A DNA stretch of 64,000 nucleotides, taken from NCBI RefSeq assembly GCF_000340215.1, contig NW_006921541.1, positions 2,763,527-2,827,526 on the forward strand. The letters run 5' to 3'. Below, piece after piece: positions 54,661 through 64,000 of the stretch. The notes under the pieces are model-generated. The model saw only the letters and a program-made list of their open reading frames with translations, searched no databases and was not told where the DNA came from. Both the position numbers and the translations under genes were made by a program. Each line of letters begins with the position of its first letter. Position 1 is the first letter of the stretch. The stretch is from Pseudocercospora fijiensis CIRAD86 (Eukaryota; Ascomycota; Dothideomycetes; Mycosphaerellales; Mycosphaerellaceae).

Positions 54661-54777
54661 TATAGTAGAAGGAAAGGGAAGGGAAAGAATTAGTCGATTA
54701 GTGGGAAAGTAGATGCGTAGGCGCTAATTTGCGGCTAACTATATATACGGTTATGCATAGACTCGGCTATACGGACG

Positions 54778-54828
54778 TTGGTCAACTCCGCTTTTAGCGT
54801 GGTCAACCGCAGATTTCTCTGAGCTTCG
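54778..54828 (-). repeat. right inverted repeat at the island border
   Basis: GGTCAACTCCGCTTTTAGCG (54780 on) followed by TGGTCAACC is the reverse complement, with few mismatches, of 29701-29729. It coincides with the return to normal base composition. Confidence 0.65.
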
Positions 54829-55140
54829 CTTTTGACGTTTTGCAAACCTTGGCGGAGTTTATTCTAGTTCTACCGAGCTTGACCGATGATCGACAGGAGC
54901 GTTGTCCTTGTTTGGAATTTGGACATGGCTCACCTGCAGCCTCCTTCAGCCGCACTTTTCACGTTGCTGTGCTGCGCATGGCGACACCGAAGGATGCGGA
55001 AGCCTGGATGTAGGATTTAGTGGTAGGCCGTGACACCATCTTCTTCCTCTGCGACACTTCACATTGTCTTTCCCAGTCTTCTTTTTTGAAAGCGTTAGCG
55101 TGCTTGTTGGGCAGTATCGTTTTCTCGGCAGGGGCGCATC

Positions 55141-57807
55141 ATGCTCGCTGCGATTCTCTCGCTAACATGTCTTGCTGGAATGCGTCTAGTGCGAGCTGAT
55201 CGTAAGTGGCAGGCAGAGAGTGGTATGACAGTGTGCTGACATCTTCCAGCATCTTCTGCAGTGGGCGACTATGTTGCTGCTGGGCTTGCTCTGTCTTCCA
55301 CGGCATCGGCAGCGGCATCGGTAACGGGAACGGCATCGGCATCGGCATCGGCATCGGCATCGGCATCGGCATCGGCATCGGCATCGACACCGGCAGCCGG
55401 GACGCAGCCTGTAGCGACGGGTCTGGTAACGGTAGACGGGACGGTGTTCACAGCAACAAAGCTTGAGAATGGTGACATTCTGGTTGCAAATGCCACCGTA
55501 CATCCGTCGCCAGCCAGGACCGGCACTGCGGCATCGATTGGCACCTCAGATCCGACAGATTGCTACGCATCATGGCAGCAGTATTGGACAGCGGGTCGCG
55601 CTTCTCTGCTGTCCAACTACAGCTACACGCCGTCGTCGACACCCGTCACCACCTTGACCTCGACCGACGAAGAAACGTTCAGCGCGCGGCCACTGACCAC
55701 GTCCACAGACATCACCACCATCGACACAGAGATTCCCATCGTGAATGGCGGCTTCACAATCTCCACTCAGACGATCCTGTCGACCTCTAGCTATGTCTAT
55801 ACCCAGTCATCTGAACCTGCTAGCACAAGCACATGGACCTGGACCTACACCTCCTATGCTACTCTTGCGCCAAACGCGACGGTCAGTGTGCCGCCGAAGC
55901 CCACGTGTACGCTCCCATCTGTCGTGCCGGACTGCCAGTCTTCTTGGGAAAACTGGATCACCACACAACTCATTCCGTCGCCAACACCTCCGCCACATTG
56001 CGATATTGGTGCCGGCTTCCTCAATAACCAGAACACAGTGCCAGCATGCGCGACCTCGTTCTCTTCACTGGTCACCGCATATTCTGAGTCGATTGGCACC
56101 TATGCCCAAAGCGAGCCCGCGTGTACAGTGGCTTCCATCAGCGGATCCTTGTGCCAGTCCGTGCGCGACAACTACCAAATGGATGAGAACTACATCTTCA
56201 AGCCCTCAAATGATGCCTTCTTCTTTAATCAAGGCACACTCGGAAACTATAATGGCATACGCACATCTTGGTACTGGCCTACGTCTTCCACCCTCGGATC
56301 TGCACTTGGCTGTACGCTTGGATGCGGACGATGCGCTGTCACTGGCGGCACAGTGGAGCTCATCTACTGGCCTGAAGCAACACCTACCCCGGCTGCCCGC
56401 AATGGAAGCTCACCAGGTCGTGCTACACCGCAAGCAACTGCACCAGTCACTGTGGAGACACTGGGAACGACTTTTACCTCTCCCACGCTGTACATCTCTT
56501 ATCACAGCTTGTACGCCGACAATGCTTGTGGCACCATTGGCACTGTCATCAGCAACACCATTCTGGCAATCCCCACTGATCAGCCGCTCTCAAGTGTCTA
56601 TGCTGGGACCATGCCCTGCGATGCACACTTCCGCCCTACGCAGGTATGGACCGGGACTGCTCCATTCACCGTGCAGGACCTACCCTCTCCAGCTTACAGC
56701 ATCTATTCTTCACAGCCTTGGTGCCAGACCTATGTCCGAAACAATGGTTGCGGAAATGTCACGTGCCCTACTACTGCTGCTTACAAGCCAATTCTCGTTG
56801 TACCTACTCCGCTCCTGCAGAGCATGCAGCCAGCCTGGTCGAACTGCTGGGGAGACATTCGTGGAGTCTATGATCCACCTATTGCTCTTACACAAGTCAC
56901 ATCGGCGAAAGGCCCAACTGTGCCCTATGGTCCAACACAGACCGGCGACTCTTCGAAGCCAACATCAGACCCAGCGACGCCGGCTTCTGGTCCAGCTCCA
57001 ACGACACCTACGCCTACTGCAATTCCTGACAACCTTCCGACGAGCACCGGCGATGACGGACCCACAATACCCCATGTCTCTTCTGATGAGCCACAGTCCA
57101 CTGTAAACATTGGCGGCCAGCTGACGTCTGTGCTGGGTGGTTACTCTGACCCGACTCAGCCTGCGCCAGATTCTGATCCAAATACAGTAGCTACAGTCGG
57201 ATTCCAGACTCTTACTGTCTCTCAGCTTTCAGGAAGCAGCGGCGCTGTCGTCGTAGCGCAAGGCGGCGACACCCAGACCCTAAACGCAGGAGACAATCCC
57301 ATCACACTTGGAAATCAAGCCGCTAGTATCGCATCTAACGGAGCTCTAATAATCGGCACCGGTAACTCAGCAACCACCATCGACCCATCCCAGCAAACTT
57401 CGACTCCAGGCGTCGAGATCGCTCAAATCGGGCCAGAAACATACACCTTCTCAAACCTACCAGGCACAAGCGGCGTCGTAATCATCAACGCCGACAAAAC
57501 CACAACTCTCATAGCAGGAGCCTCCGCCATAACCCTCGCATCTCAAATCTTCAGCATCGCGTCCTCTGGCCGAGTCGTTCTCGGAACCGGAATTTCTGCT
57601 ACCACCCTCGGCGTAACGCGTTCGGAATCCACATCCTCCTCGTCGACTACGAGTGAAATTACATCTCCTAGTACTACTACCTCTACAACGACGACAGAAA
57701 TTTCCAACATGAATACAGGCGGCGCAGCAGCAGCAGCAGCAGCAGCTTCTCGAGCTTGGGGAGCTTGTTTCGTTGCATTGAGTTTTGGGGTATTTTTTGC
57801 TTTATGA
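55141..57807 (+). CDS. secreted Ser/Thr-rich GPI-anchored surface protein
   Basis: Exons 55141-55201 and 55250-57807 (48-nt intron, GTAAGT donor, GCTGAC branch, TTCCAG acceptor) give 872 residues. The first exon supplies a signal peptide (MLAAILSLTCLAGMRLVRAD). An Ala-Ser dipeptide run encoded by GGCATC repeats follows, then a large Thr/Ser-rich region with many Cys residues (CQSSWENW, GCTLGCGRC, GNVTCP). Two related modules lie near residues 670-800 (TVSQLSGSSGAVVVAQGGDT; TFSNLPGTSGVVIINADKTT), then a Ser/Thr stalk, a poly-Ala run and a hydrophobic GPI signal (WGACFVALSFGVFFAL). It is probably a wall or plasma-membrane glycoprotein. The C-terminal module also appears in the gene at 437-1171. 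The fungal family is not recognised. Confidence 0.8.
55308..55388. repeat. GGCATC hexanucleotide repeat in coding sequence
   Basis: About ten tandem GGCATC units, with a few variant units at the 5' end, encode an Ala-Ser run directly after the signal peptide region of the GPI-anchored protein. It preserves frame. Confidence 0.9.
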
Positions 57808-57960
57808 AGATGACATGAACGGCATAGATAGAGAAATGATAATAACGAATGGCATACAGATACACGAACTATGAATGACTAACGCCATTTCTTGAGATTT
57901 CCAAGAATTTTTTGAGGATTTTTTGAATTCGTGTATCAGAGGTGAGGTTGGTTGCTTGCC

Positions 57961-58085
57961 TTAATTTCGCATATCATCATCGCCGTGATATCCGTCATCG
58001 GGATCGTCGTAAGAGCCGCTGGTGCCGCCTTGTGTTGGTGCTATGTTCAACTTTGGAGCGGTCAAGTTTTGGATGCAGGTCATGG

Positions 58086-58117
<32 letters not shown>

Positions 58118-58435
58118 GAGTGTTGTGCTTACGTGGATGTTGATGGAAAGTGTGCAGGATCTAAGGTCGCGAGAGAAGTTTCGTGCTTTGAGTACTGTTT
58201 CTGTGATATATTCACTATATTCTGAAAGAGTTTGAGGCGATGTGATGACGTTTTTGAGGCGAGGATTGCTGGAGAAAATGTATGGTTGGGTGTGTGGGTG
58301 CTTCGTTCTATGCTGAGCTGAGGTAGTAGGATACCTTACCTATATAGAGGAATGAATTGCATGCTAATGGTCTGGGTCATCTAGCGATGCAAACAGCTGC
58401 TTTAACGATACGTAATGCGCGATCGAGCAGGACAT
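57961..58435 (-). CDS. small multi-exon protein, unknown function
   Basis: This gene is too fragmented to show as one open frame. The clearest exon, 58312-58133, reads PYIFSSNPRLKNVITSPQTL, then SEYITETVLKARNFSRDLRS and TLSINIH. An 82-nt intron (58132-58051, GTAAGC donor, CTTGAC branch, CCAAAG acceptor) contains an ATTG tetranucleotide repeat. The last exon, 58050-57961, adds LNIAPTQGGTSGSYDDPDDG and HGDDDMRN before TAA. The reading frame is continuous across the splice in phase 0. The 5' exon is uncertain: an ATG at 58435 (MSCSIAHY, then GTATCG donor) fits in phase, and an alternative ATG near 58380 would need a very short intron. The product is roughly 100 residues with no known domain. Confidence 0.45.
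58086..58116. repeat. ATTG tetranucleotide microsatellite
   Basis: About seven tandem GATT/ATTG units lie inside the proposed intron of the small gene on the minus strand. Confidence 0.85.
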
Positions 58436-58505
58436 GTTTGTGTCGCCATCCATAACGGTACAAACATAAAATTCCGCCCCCCCCCCACCTCCTCGTAAAG
58501 AAAAC

Positions 58506-59476
58506 CTACAACCCAACAGCCCTCGCCAAACCCCCCGTAATGTTATTCAACTGCTCCTCCCCACCTACTAGCACCTCAAACACATCCTTATAACTATCTA
58601 CAAACACCTTCCTCCCCTCCGGAACCCTTTGCGGGCTCACATTAAAAAGCTCGAAAACCATCTGTCCCAAACTAGGAATCGTGATGGCCTTAGCACGCGG
58701 TCTCCAACCAAGATCATACGGCAATTTTTCCTTCTCAAATAAACTACGCACCCAATCTACTCGTGTAACACCCGTCGCATCATCACCGCCCATAGTCTGC
58801 AGATAAATCGCTGTCTCGCCGTATCGGAAAATGAACTCCCTAAATCCGTACGTGAAAGTTGGGTTGATGTTCATCGAATCTGCGGTTCGGTTTGCGATGG
58901 CTTGGGCAGCTGGGAGGAGGGCAGTTTGCCCGTTTTGGAAAAATGACACGACTTGTTGCCAGTACTTGTTGTAGAAGGAGTAGTCGTTGCCGAAGTATGC
59001 GTCTTGGCGAGAGAGCGAGGCGTCGTGCTCGATGGGGAAGTTGTGTTGGTCGAGGTCGTTGAGGTCGAAAGCTCCGGTTAGGATGGGAGCGGAGAGGAGG
59101 CCGGCTCCGCCGATTAGGACTGTGAAGTCGGCGCCCATGTTCATGCCTGCTGCGAGGCCTTGCAGGAGATGGGGGAGGGTCATGTTGCGGCCGTCGTGGT
59201 GGATGAAGTTGTGGTTGGCCTGAGAAATTTCTTCGGTCAGGATATGGGTATGGTGCTGCGGGAATTTGTTGGTGTTAGACTTACCAGAGCGTTCAGACCG
59301 GGACATGGTGAACGGACATCGTTGGGTCCTGGTGCCACCCAGTTGGTGAAACGGGGATCTCCTTCTGGTGCTGGTCCCAGACTGGCGAGCAGGGCGGGAA
59401 TGTCAGTAATTGCGGGCAGCGACTGTGCTAATACAGCGGCGGCCAACAGTGGCAACGCTTTCACGACTTGAACCAT
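58506..59476 (-). CDS. unspecific peroxygenase / chloroperoxidase-like heme-thiolate peroxidase, short type
   Basis: Exons 59476-59285 and 59219-58506 (65-nt intron, GTAAGT donor, TTCTCAG acceptor) give 301 residues. The N terminus is a signal peptide (MVQVVKALPLLAAAVLAQSL). The family signature spans the splice: PCPGLNAL then ANHNFIHHDGRN. Cys58 in PCP is the heme thiolate ligand. E128-H129-D130 in PIEHDASLSR is the EHD motif of the short UPO group, where long UPOs carry EGD. Length fits short UPOs (about 230-300). These secreted enzymes use hydrogen peroxide to oxygenate C-H bonds, alkenes and aromatics. The gene is followed, on the same strand, by the small gene at 58.4 kb. Confidence 0.9.
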
Positions 59477-61443
59477 CCTGGGCAGCCCGATTTGTGTGGT
59501 AGAAGTACGAAGAAGTACTCGAGGATGTCAGCCATACTTGTAAACATCCAAATCCCTCGCCCTAGGCCTAAAAGCCACTCCATCATGCTTGTCTAGTAGC
59601 TTGAATAAGAAGACACATTCAAGTTAGTCTCCTCGGTAGACGGCACGCTTAGAATTATAATCGACTTGATTGGTCTTTGAGGATCGATCGAGCACATCAC
59701 CTTCCTTCTTGAGCGGGATTAGCGTTTAAGCTTGTTTTGAGATCTTATGCTAAGAAACACTGATCATGCCTCGGCGGCCGTCTGAGCTGTCGATCGCTGC
59801 CGGCCCATTGTCCGGAAATCTGGGCTGGTGAGAACTAAGACGTTCTACGTTTCGACTTCTGTGCCTGCATGGCTTCATTTTGAGGTTTAGTGATGCTTAA
59901 CTGAGATCTTGTTGATTGCATTATCACGACATACTTCAAGGTTTCATGCTTAAATGTCCTCTACCGATATTGAAGAAGTAATCTCGTCACGCCGAAAGTA
60001 TGGCGGGTTGAAAACCTTAGGCCTTCCTCTCCTCAGCCTCGATTCCTTCTCTATCGAAGCACTTATCAGCTCTGCAGCTGCCTCCTGCATCGTGACAAGA
60101 TCCGCAAATATATTTGCTCGGCTGCTGTGCTGTTTCCCGTAAAACGCTGTGCCTATTGTTCGTTTTCTGCATTCACATGTCGTTCATTCCACCGCGATAG
60201 TGGAGCCACATCGACAAATCATACTGTGATCATGATCACAGCGAGCGTGAAGGGAGCCGCAGATTCCCAGAAGACCTATTGATTTTGATTCATATTGCGA
60301 AAATCAACTGTGTTCCTATACCGAAGACTCTAGAAATGAAGGAGAGCAGGAGGAAGATTATGGTGATGACAGCGAAGACTACTACGGTGTTTCGTGCCAA
60401 TCTTAGACTCCGGAGATTTGGGATTGACCTCTGTTAGGCGTCAATTGGAATGTCTCGTGCTTGGCTACTTTTACCTCAGTCTAGAGACTGTCCAACGAGT
60501 TATTGAGCTCCTGAATGCCGTCGTTCTGAGTAGTAATTAGTCGCCGGGAAACTTTGTGCTTCGATTCCCTCTTCAGGCGGAAACATATCGCCATACACCC
60601 ACCTTGCAATCTCTGCCAGACGCACTGCCTCCGAGCTCCCATGACCAGTTTTCCCGTGCTCGTGGACCGGCACTCGAGATCGGGCCGTGCATCTTCTTCC
60701 TCTGACTGTGTGTCTTGGACAGTGGCGTGACGGTGTTCCTGTTCTTTCTTGGCATTGCTTCTTTCTAGAACGCTGCAGCCGCAGTTCTTCTCTTGGAGTC
60801 CTCAGATAGTTCGGGGTAGTGCTGTAGGACGCACTACATCCTGCCTCATCGCACGCTCCTTCCGACTTCTTCTGCTATCGTGGGCGAACCGTGGCCGACC
60901 ATCACCTGTTGTTGGAGCATTGTCCTCACCCATGAAGGCCATGAGTAGATACGATCCTGCTGGCGCCCATACTAGCTTGCGTACTGGTAGCCTTGTCGCT
61001 AATGCTGTCGATAATACCTCGCCCGGCAGTACTGAGCAGGTCTAGTTTGAGTTTGCCCGCGCTCGATGGGACATGAAGGATTGTGAGTTGACTTGGGAAG
61101 TTGGGAACTTCTCGAAGACGGTTCATATCCTCGAATGCTTGGCGATTGCGCTAGCCTTTTACAGCGGGATGGAGACCCCACGTGACCATCAGAAGGGCAC
61201 GTCCCTTCTCCTTATCTTCTGCTTACAACCCGACTTTTTCTCGGCTGTTGTAGGGCTGTAAATGCGCAATGCTTCCAGGTGCGAACATACGCGCCAAGCT
61301 CGCGATAGGCGAAGGATCGCCAATGCTTTATAGTGACGGCCGACCGCGGCCGAGACGGTCGCACATCTCGATGGTAGGCAGGCCATTCAGCTAAGTGCAA
61401 CTTTTCACGTCCAAGCAACAACTCAGACGCCCATGCTACCATC
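59477..61443. other. intergenic; one weak two-exon candidate
   Basis: This is nearly 2 kb between the peroxygenase start and the esterase start, which diverge. It should contain both promoters. The only candidate is described separately at 59954-60406. Other frames look like shadows. CA/TG content is normal, so this is not RIP-mutated. Confidence 0.4.
59954..60406 (+). CDS. possible small two-exon gene, function unknown
   Basis: An ATG at 59954 opens MSSTDIEEVISSRRKYGGLK and runs to a GTAAAA donor at 60139. If spliced to 60271, the frame continues RPIDFDSYCENQLCSYTEDS into an acidic end (GEQEEDYGDDSEDYYG) and stops at 60406. The frame is kept, but the donor is weak, no good branch site is seen, and there is no known domain. 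It may be chance. Confidence 0.2.
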
Positions 61444-63090
61444 ATGCTCGTCCTTCTGCTGGCTGTGTGCGCGGCTGCGACCCAGCCCGTGGTCAAAGTC
61501 CTGAATGGCAGCTACAGTGGCGTCCATTTACCTCAGTTCCAGCAAGACATCTTTCTCGGGATACCCTATGCTCAAGACACTGGAGGCCATAACCGCTTCA
61601 GGATCCCCCAGGCGCTGAATGAGACCTGGCAAGATGTACGGCCGGCCACGAATTACAGCCATGCTTGTCCAGACATATCTGCCGCAGACACAGTTTATGG
61701 CATGAGCGAGGACTGCCTGAGTATCAATATCGTACGTCCAGCTGGTCTCAAGCCGAGCACGAAATTGCCAGTCTTGTTATGGATCCATGGCGGCTCCTAT
61801 CAGGTCGGCAGCAGCGGCCTTTCCAACTACAACCTGACGTACATCGTGGAGAGGTCAATCGATACCGGCAAACCCATCGTAGCTGCTTCGATCAATTACC
61901 GCAAAGGTGGCTGGGGCAATATGTACAGTATCGAAATTCAAGGCTCTGGAAACGCCAACCTGGCTATTCGAGACATGCGCCAAGGACTGGCGTGGATCTC
62001 GGAGAACATCGGCGCTTTCGGGGGAGACAAAGATTGCGTGACCATCTGGGGTGAGAGTGCAGGTAGTTTCGCAGTCGGTCAGCTTCTCATGAGCTACGGG
62101 GGCAGAACTGACGGGCTATTCCATCGCTCCATCCAGGAGTCAGGATCAGCAGCAACTGCGTGGTACAATGGCAGTGATTGGTATCAGCCCATTTATAAGA
62201 GTGTAGTTGATGGTGTCAACTGTACGGATGCGGTTGACACTCTGGCATGTCTGCGTACCGTGTCCTATGAAGCCATCTTTCCGTTCCTGAACGGCTCCAC
62301 CATTCCAGGCCCCGGCTGGTATCCCACAGTCGATGGAGACATCATCCCAGACTTCCCGACAGTCCAGCTAGAGAAGGGCCAATTTGCGCATGTCCCGCAT
62401 TTATACGGCACAAATTCCGACGAAGGCACAGACAACGCACCCGTCGGCATAATCAACACAGACGCAGACCTCAAACACTACCTCCTCACTCAAGTCGGCT
62501 TCGGATACCCAGAATCTACAGTCGACCACATCATGTCCCTCTACCCCGACGATCCAACCCAAGGCGTCCCAATCAACACCGGGACCGAACGCTTCGCCTC
62601 CCGAGGCTGGCAATACAAACGCGTCGCAGCAATCGTCGGGGACATTTTCTACCACGCTCCCAGACGCACCGATGCCCAGAATTACGCCAAATACTCCCCA
62701 ACCTACATCTACCGCTTCAATACCCGACCTTGGGAAAACAACACCAACGCCACCTACACAGACTACACCGGAAGTCTAGCTCCCGCATACAAAGGCGTAC
62801 AACATTTCAGCGAAGTGGCTTTCGTCTTTCACAACCCTACGACTGTGGGTCCTTGGCCTGAGTATCGGGCTTTGAGCGATCAGGTGAGTGAGCAGTGGAT
62901 CAATTTCGTGTATTCTGGGAATCCGAATGGGGAGGGAGTGCCGGAGTGGCCGAAGTACAGTGACGGTGAGAAAGGGCTGAATCTTGTTTTGCAGACGAAG
63001 GACCAGGGAGGGAGTTGTGCGGAGAATGATACGTATCGATTGGATGGGAGGGAGTTTTTGAGTTTGTGGGCGAGGAGGAGACATGTTTGA
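61444..63090 (+). CDS. secreted carboxylesterase type B (COesterase family)
   Basis: An uninterrupted frame of 548 residues with an N-terminal signal peptide (MLVLLLAVCAAATQ). Hallmarks: FLGIPYAQ near residue 37; EDCLSINIVRP near 89; oxyanion-hole HGG at 115-117 (LLWIHGGSYQVGS); nucleophile Ser205 in WGESAGS; acid Glu327 in GTNSDEGTD; His454 in GVQHFSEVAFVF. The triad is complete and the length is typical. Several NxS/T sequons suggest glycosylation. Members hydrolyse esters ranging from lipids to feruloyl or mycotoxin esters. The substrate is unknown. Its stop lies only about 100 nt before a second RIP-mutated region, so it sits on a repeat border. Confidence 0.9.
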   Translation: MLVLLLAVCAAATQPVVKVLNGSYSGVHLPQFQQDIFLGIPYAQDTGGHNRFRIPQALNETWQDVRPATNYSHACPDISAADTVYGMSEDCLSINIVRPAGLKPSTKLPVLLWIHGGSYQVGSSGLSNYNLTYIVERSIDTGKPIVAASINYRKGGWGNMYSIEIQGSGNANLAIRDMRQGLAWISENIGAFGGDKDCVTIWGESAGSFAVGQLLMSYGGRTDGLFHRSIQESGSAATAWYNGSDWYQPIYKSVVDGVNCTDAVDTLACLRTVSYEAIFPFLNGSTIPGPGWYPTVDGDIIPDFPTVQLEKGQFAHVPHLYGTNSDEGTDNAPVGIINTDADLKHYLLTQVGFGYPESTVDHIMSLYPDDPTQGVPINTGTERFASRGWQYKRVAAIVGDIFYHAPRRTDAQNYAKYSPTYIYRFNTRPWENNTNATYTDYTGSLAPAYKGVQHFSEVAFVFHNPTTVGPWPEYRALSDQVSEQWINFVYSGNPNGEGVPEWPKYSDGEKGLNLVLQTKDQGGSCAENDTYRLDGREFLSLWARRRHV

Positions 63091-63179
63091 GGGGAGAATG
63101 TAGTGTAGGTTAGAATGAAATCGAAGCATACCCATAGGCATCCCAGTATCTATGTGATGTGTACATAGTCTCTATTCCT

Positions 63180-64000
63180 GCTCGGTATCGATCGTAGAAG
63201 ACTAAATAATTTATAGCATTTTAGAATATTTTTCTAACTCTAGTCGCCCCTACTATCTATTCTCGGCTCCGGCCGACCTTCGCTTTCTCGAGCCCTACGC
63301 TTTACTATAGAATACTAAGATCTTATAACTTCGGCGGTCCTTTTCCTTATACTACGAGAGTATAGTAATACTAGGCCTAGGTGTGTTTATAATTACTCTT
63401 ATAATCCTATATTATTAGGATAAAGCTAATATAAGTATTTTAGTACGTTTCTAAGGCGATATATATAAACTAAAATAATCGAAAGGTAGTAAAGGCTGTA
63501 CTCGGTACTAAGACTTTTATCGCAAAACTACCGTAATAACGACGATATCTAGAATATAGCGTATAGGCGATTATACTAAATAAATAGGTTAGTATAGTTA
63601 GGTATATAGGTATATAGGTCTAGTCGCGTAGTAGTCCGATATAGAATAGTTAGAAGGTAGAAGGTAGAAGGTAGTAGTAGGTAGTATTAGTACTAACGCC
63701 TGTTAGTAGTTAGTTACTAGTAAATCTACGTCGGTTTAGTAAAATAGGCCTATTTAGTTAGTTACTAGTAGCTTTAACTAGATAAGCCTCTTTATACTAT
63801 CGTATACCTATTTATTAAAATAGCGTAATTTAGTTAGATTCTAGGTATTATTTAGTTACAGAAGGCATTGTTTAGTTATAATAGGTATTATTTAGTTAAA
63901 TATAAGTCCGTATAATATAGAAACCGGATTTCTAAGCCGCTTACTAAGCTTAAAGGCTGAATTCTTAGTTAGCTTTATATCGTATAGTAATACTTCTATA
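63180..64000. mobile_element. second RIP-mutated repeat region, continues beyond window
   Basis: From about 63190 the sequence switches to the same CA/TG-poor, TA-rich composition as the 29.7-54.8 kb island. No open frame survives. Short tandem units occur: GAAGGTA-like at 63653-63682 and a 21-bp AGGTATTATTTAGTTA unit (about three copies) at 63843-63905. Confidence 0.8.

Larger units (their letters stand above)
29731..54777. mobile_element. 25-kb RIP-mutated island of nested transposable elements
   Basis: Across this block CA and TG dinucleotides become rare while TA, TAG and TAA abound, although CG and GC pairs persist. That is the signature of CpA-directed repeat-induced point mutation. 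No open frame above about 110 codons survives. Many stretches nevertheless translate into protein-like sequence if TAG/TAA are read as former CAG/CAA/TGG codons. Both borders are abrupt and lie at an imperfect inverted repeat. The block contains the pseudogenes, inverted repeat, terminal-repeat element and satellite array listed separately. The remaining stretches at 31.4-33.0, 39.9-41.1 and 42.6-44.3 kb hold no feature I can name. Confidence 0.9.

Noticed and set aside
55745..57106. 453-codon plus-strand frame overlapping the GPI-anchored protein
   Set aside because: It is an alternate frame of Thr/Ser/Pro-rich coding sequence. The secreted frame has the signal peptide, splice site and GPI tail.

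Overview
The window looks like nuclear DNA of a filamentous ascomycete. Genes are split by 45-85 nt introns with GT donors, CTRAC/CTNAC-type branch sites and AG acceptors. Fungus-specific families are present (Zn2Cys6 regulator, Mto1/ApsB-type protein, heme-thiolate peroxygenase, GPI-anchored Ser/Thr proteins), and the repeats carry the CpA-to-TpA scars of repeat-induced point mutation (RIP). A Dothideomycete is a reasonable guess, but I cannot prove the taxon from sequence alone.

Layout. (1) 1-29.7 kb is gene-rich euchromatin: a GPI-type surface protein, an F-box protein, an RRM+YTH RNA-binding protein, then three same-strand genes (a regulator with two complete Zn2Cys6 clusters, a TauD/TfdA-type dioxygenase, and an anion:cation symporter family MFS transporter) that may form a small catabolic unit. 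These are followed by an alpha/beta hydrolase, an augmin HAUS1-like protein head-to-head with Ski3, and a long coiled-coil CM1 protein of the Mto1/ApsB family. (2) 29.7-54.8 kb is a sharply bounded, gene-free island in which CA and TG dinucleotides are strongly depleted and TA and TAG stops are abundant. It is bracketed by imperfect inverted repeats of about 50 bp. (3) 54.8-63.1 kb is normal sequence again: a large secreted GPI-anchored Ser/Thr protein, a small three-exon gene, a short-type unspecific peroxygenase and a secreted carboxylesterase. (4) From about 63.18 kb to the end a second RIP-like region begins and leaves the window.

The island is a nest of decayed elements. It contains a large inverted repeat (about 33.04-35.9 / 36.0-39.86 kb), a roughly 690 bp terminal-inverted-repeat element, a satellite-like array of about ten 350-510 bp units (46.7-50.6 kb), two diverged copies of an intron-rich Cys-pair gene, and a minus-strand gene that reads like a fungal MULE-type DDE transposase with a 24-bp minisatellite in its 3' part.

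The most surprising content is in the inverted repeat. When TAG stops are read as RIP-converted CAG codons, both arms encode a divergent histone H3 with a basic N-terminal tail and a C-terminal extension. A second, different H3-like pseudogene with an intron lies at about 38.0-38.6 kb. The in-frame stops fall on glutamines conserved in H3. A repeat family that carries histone H3 variants is the best candidate here for an undescribed system.
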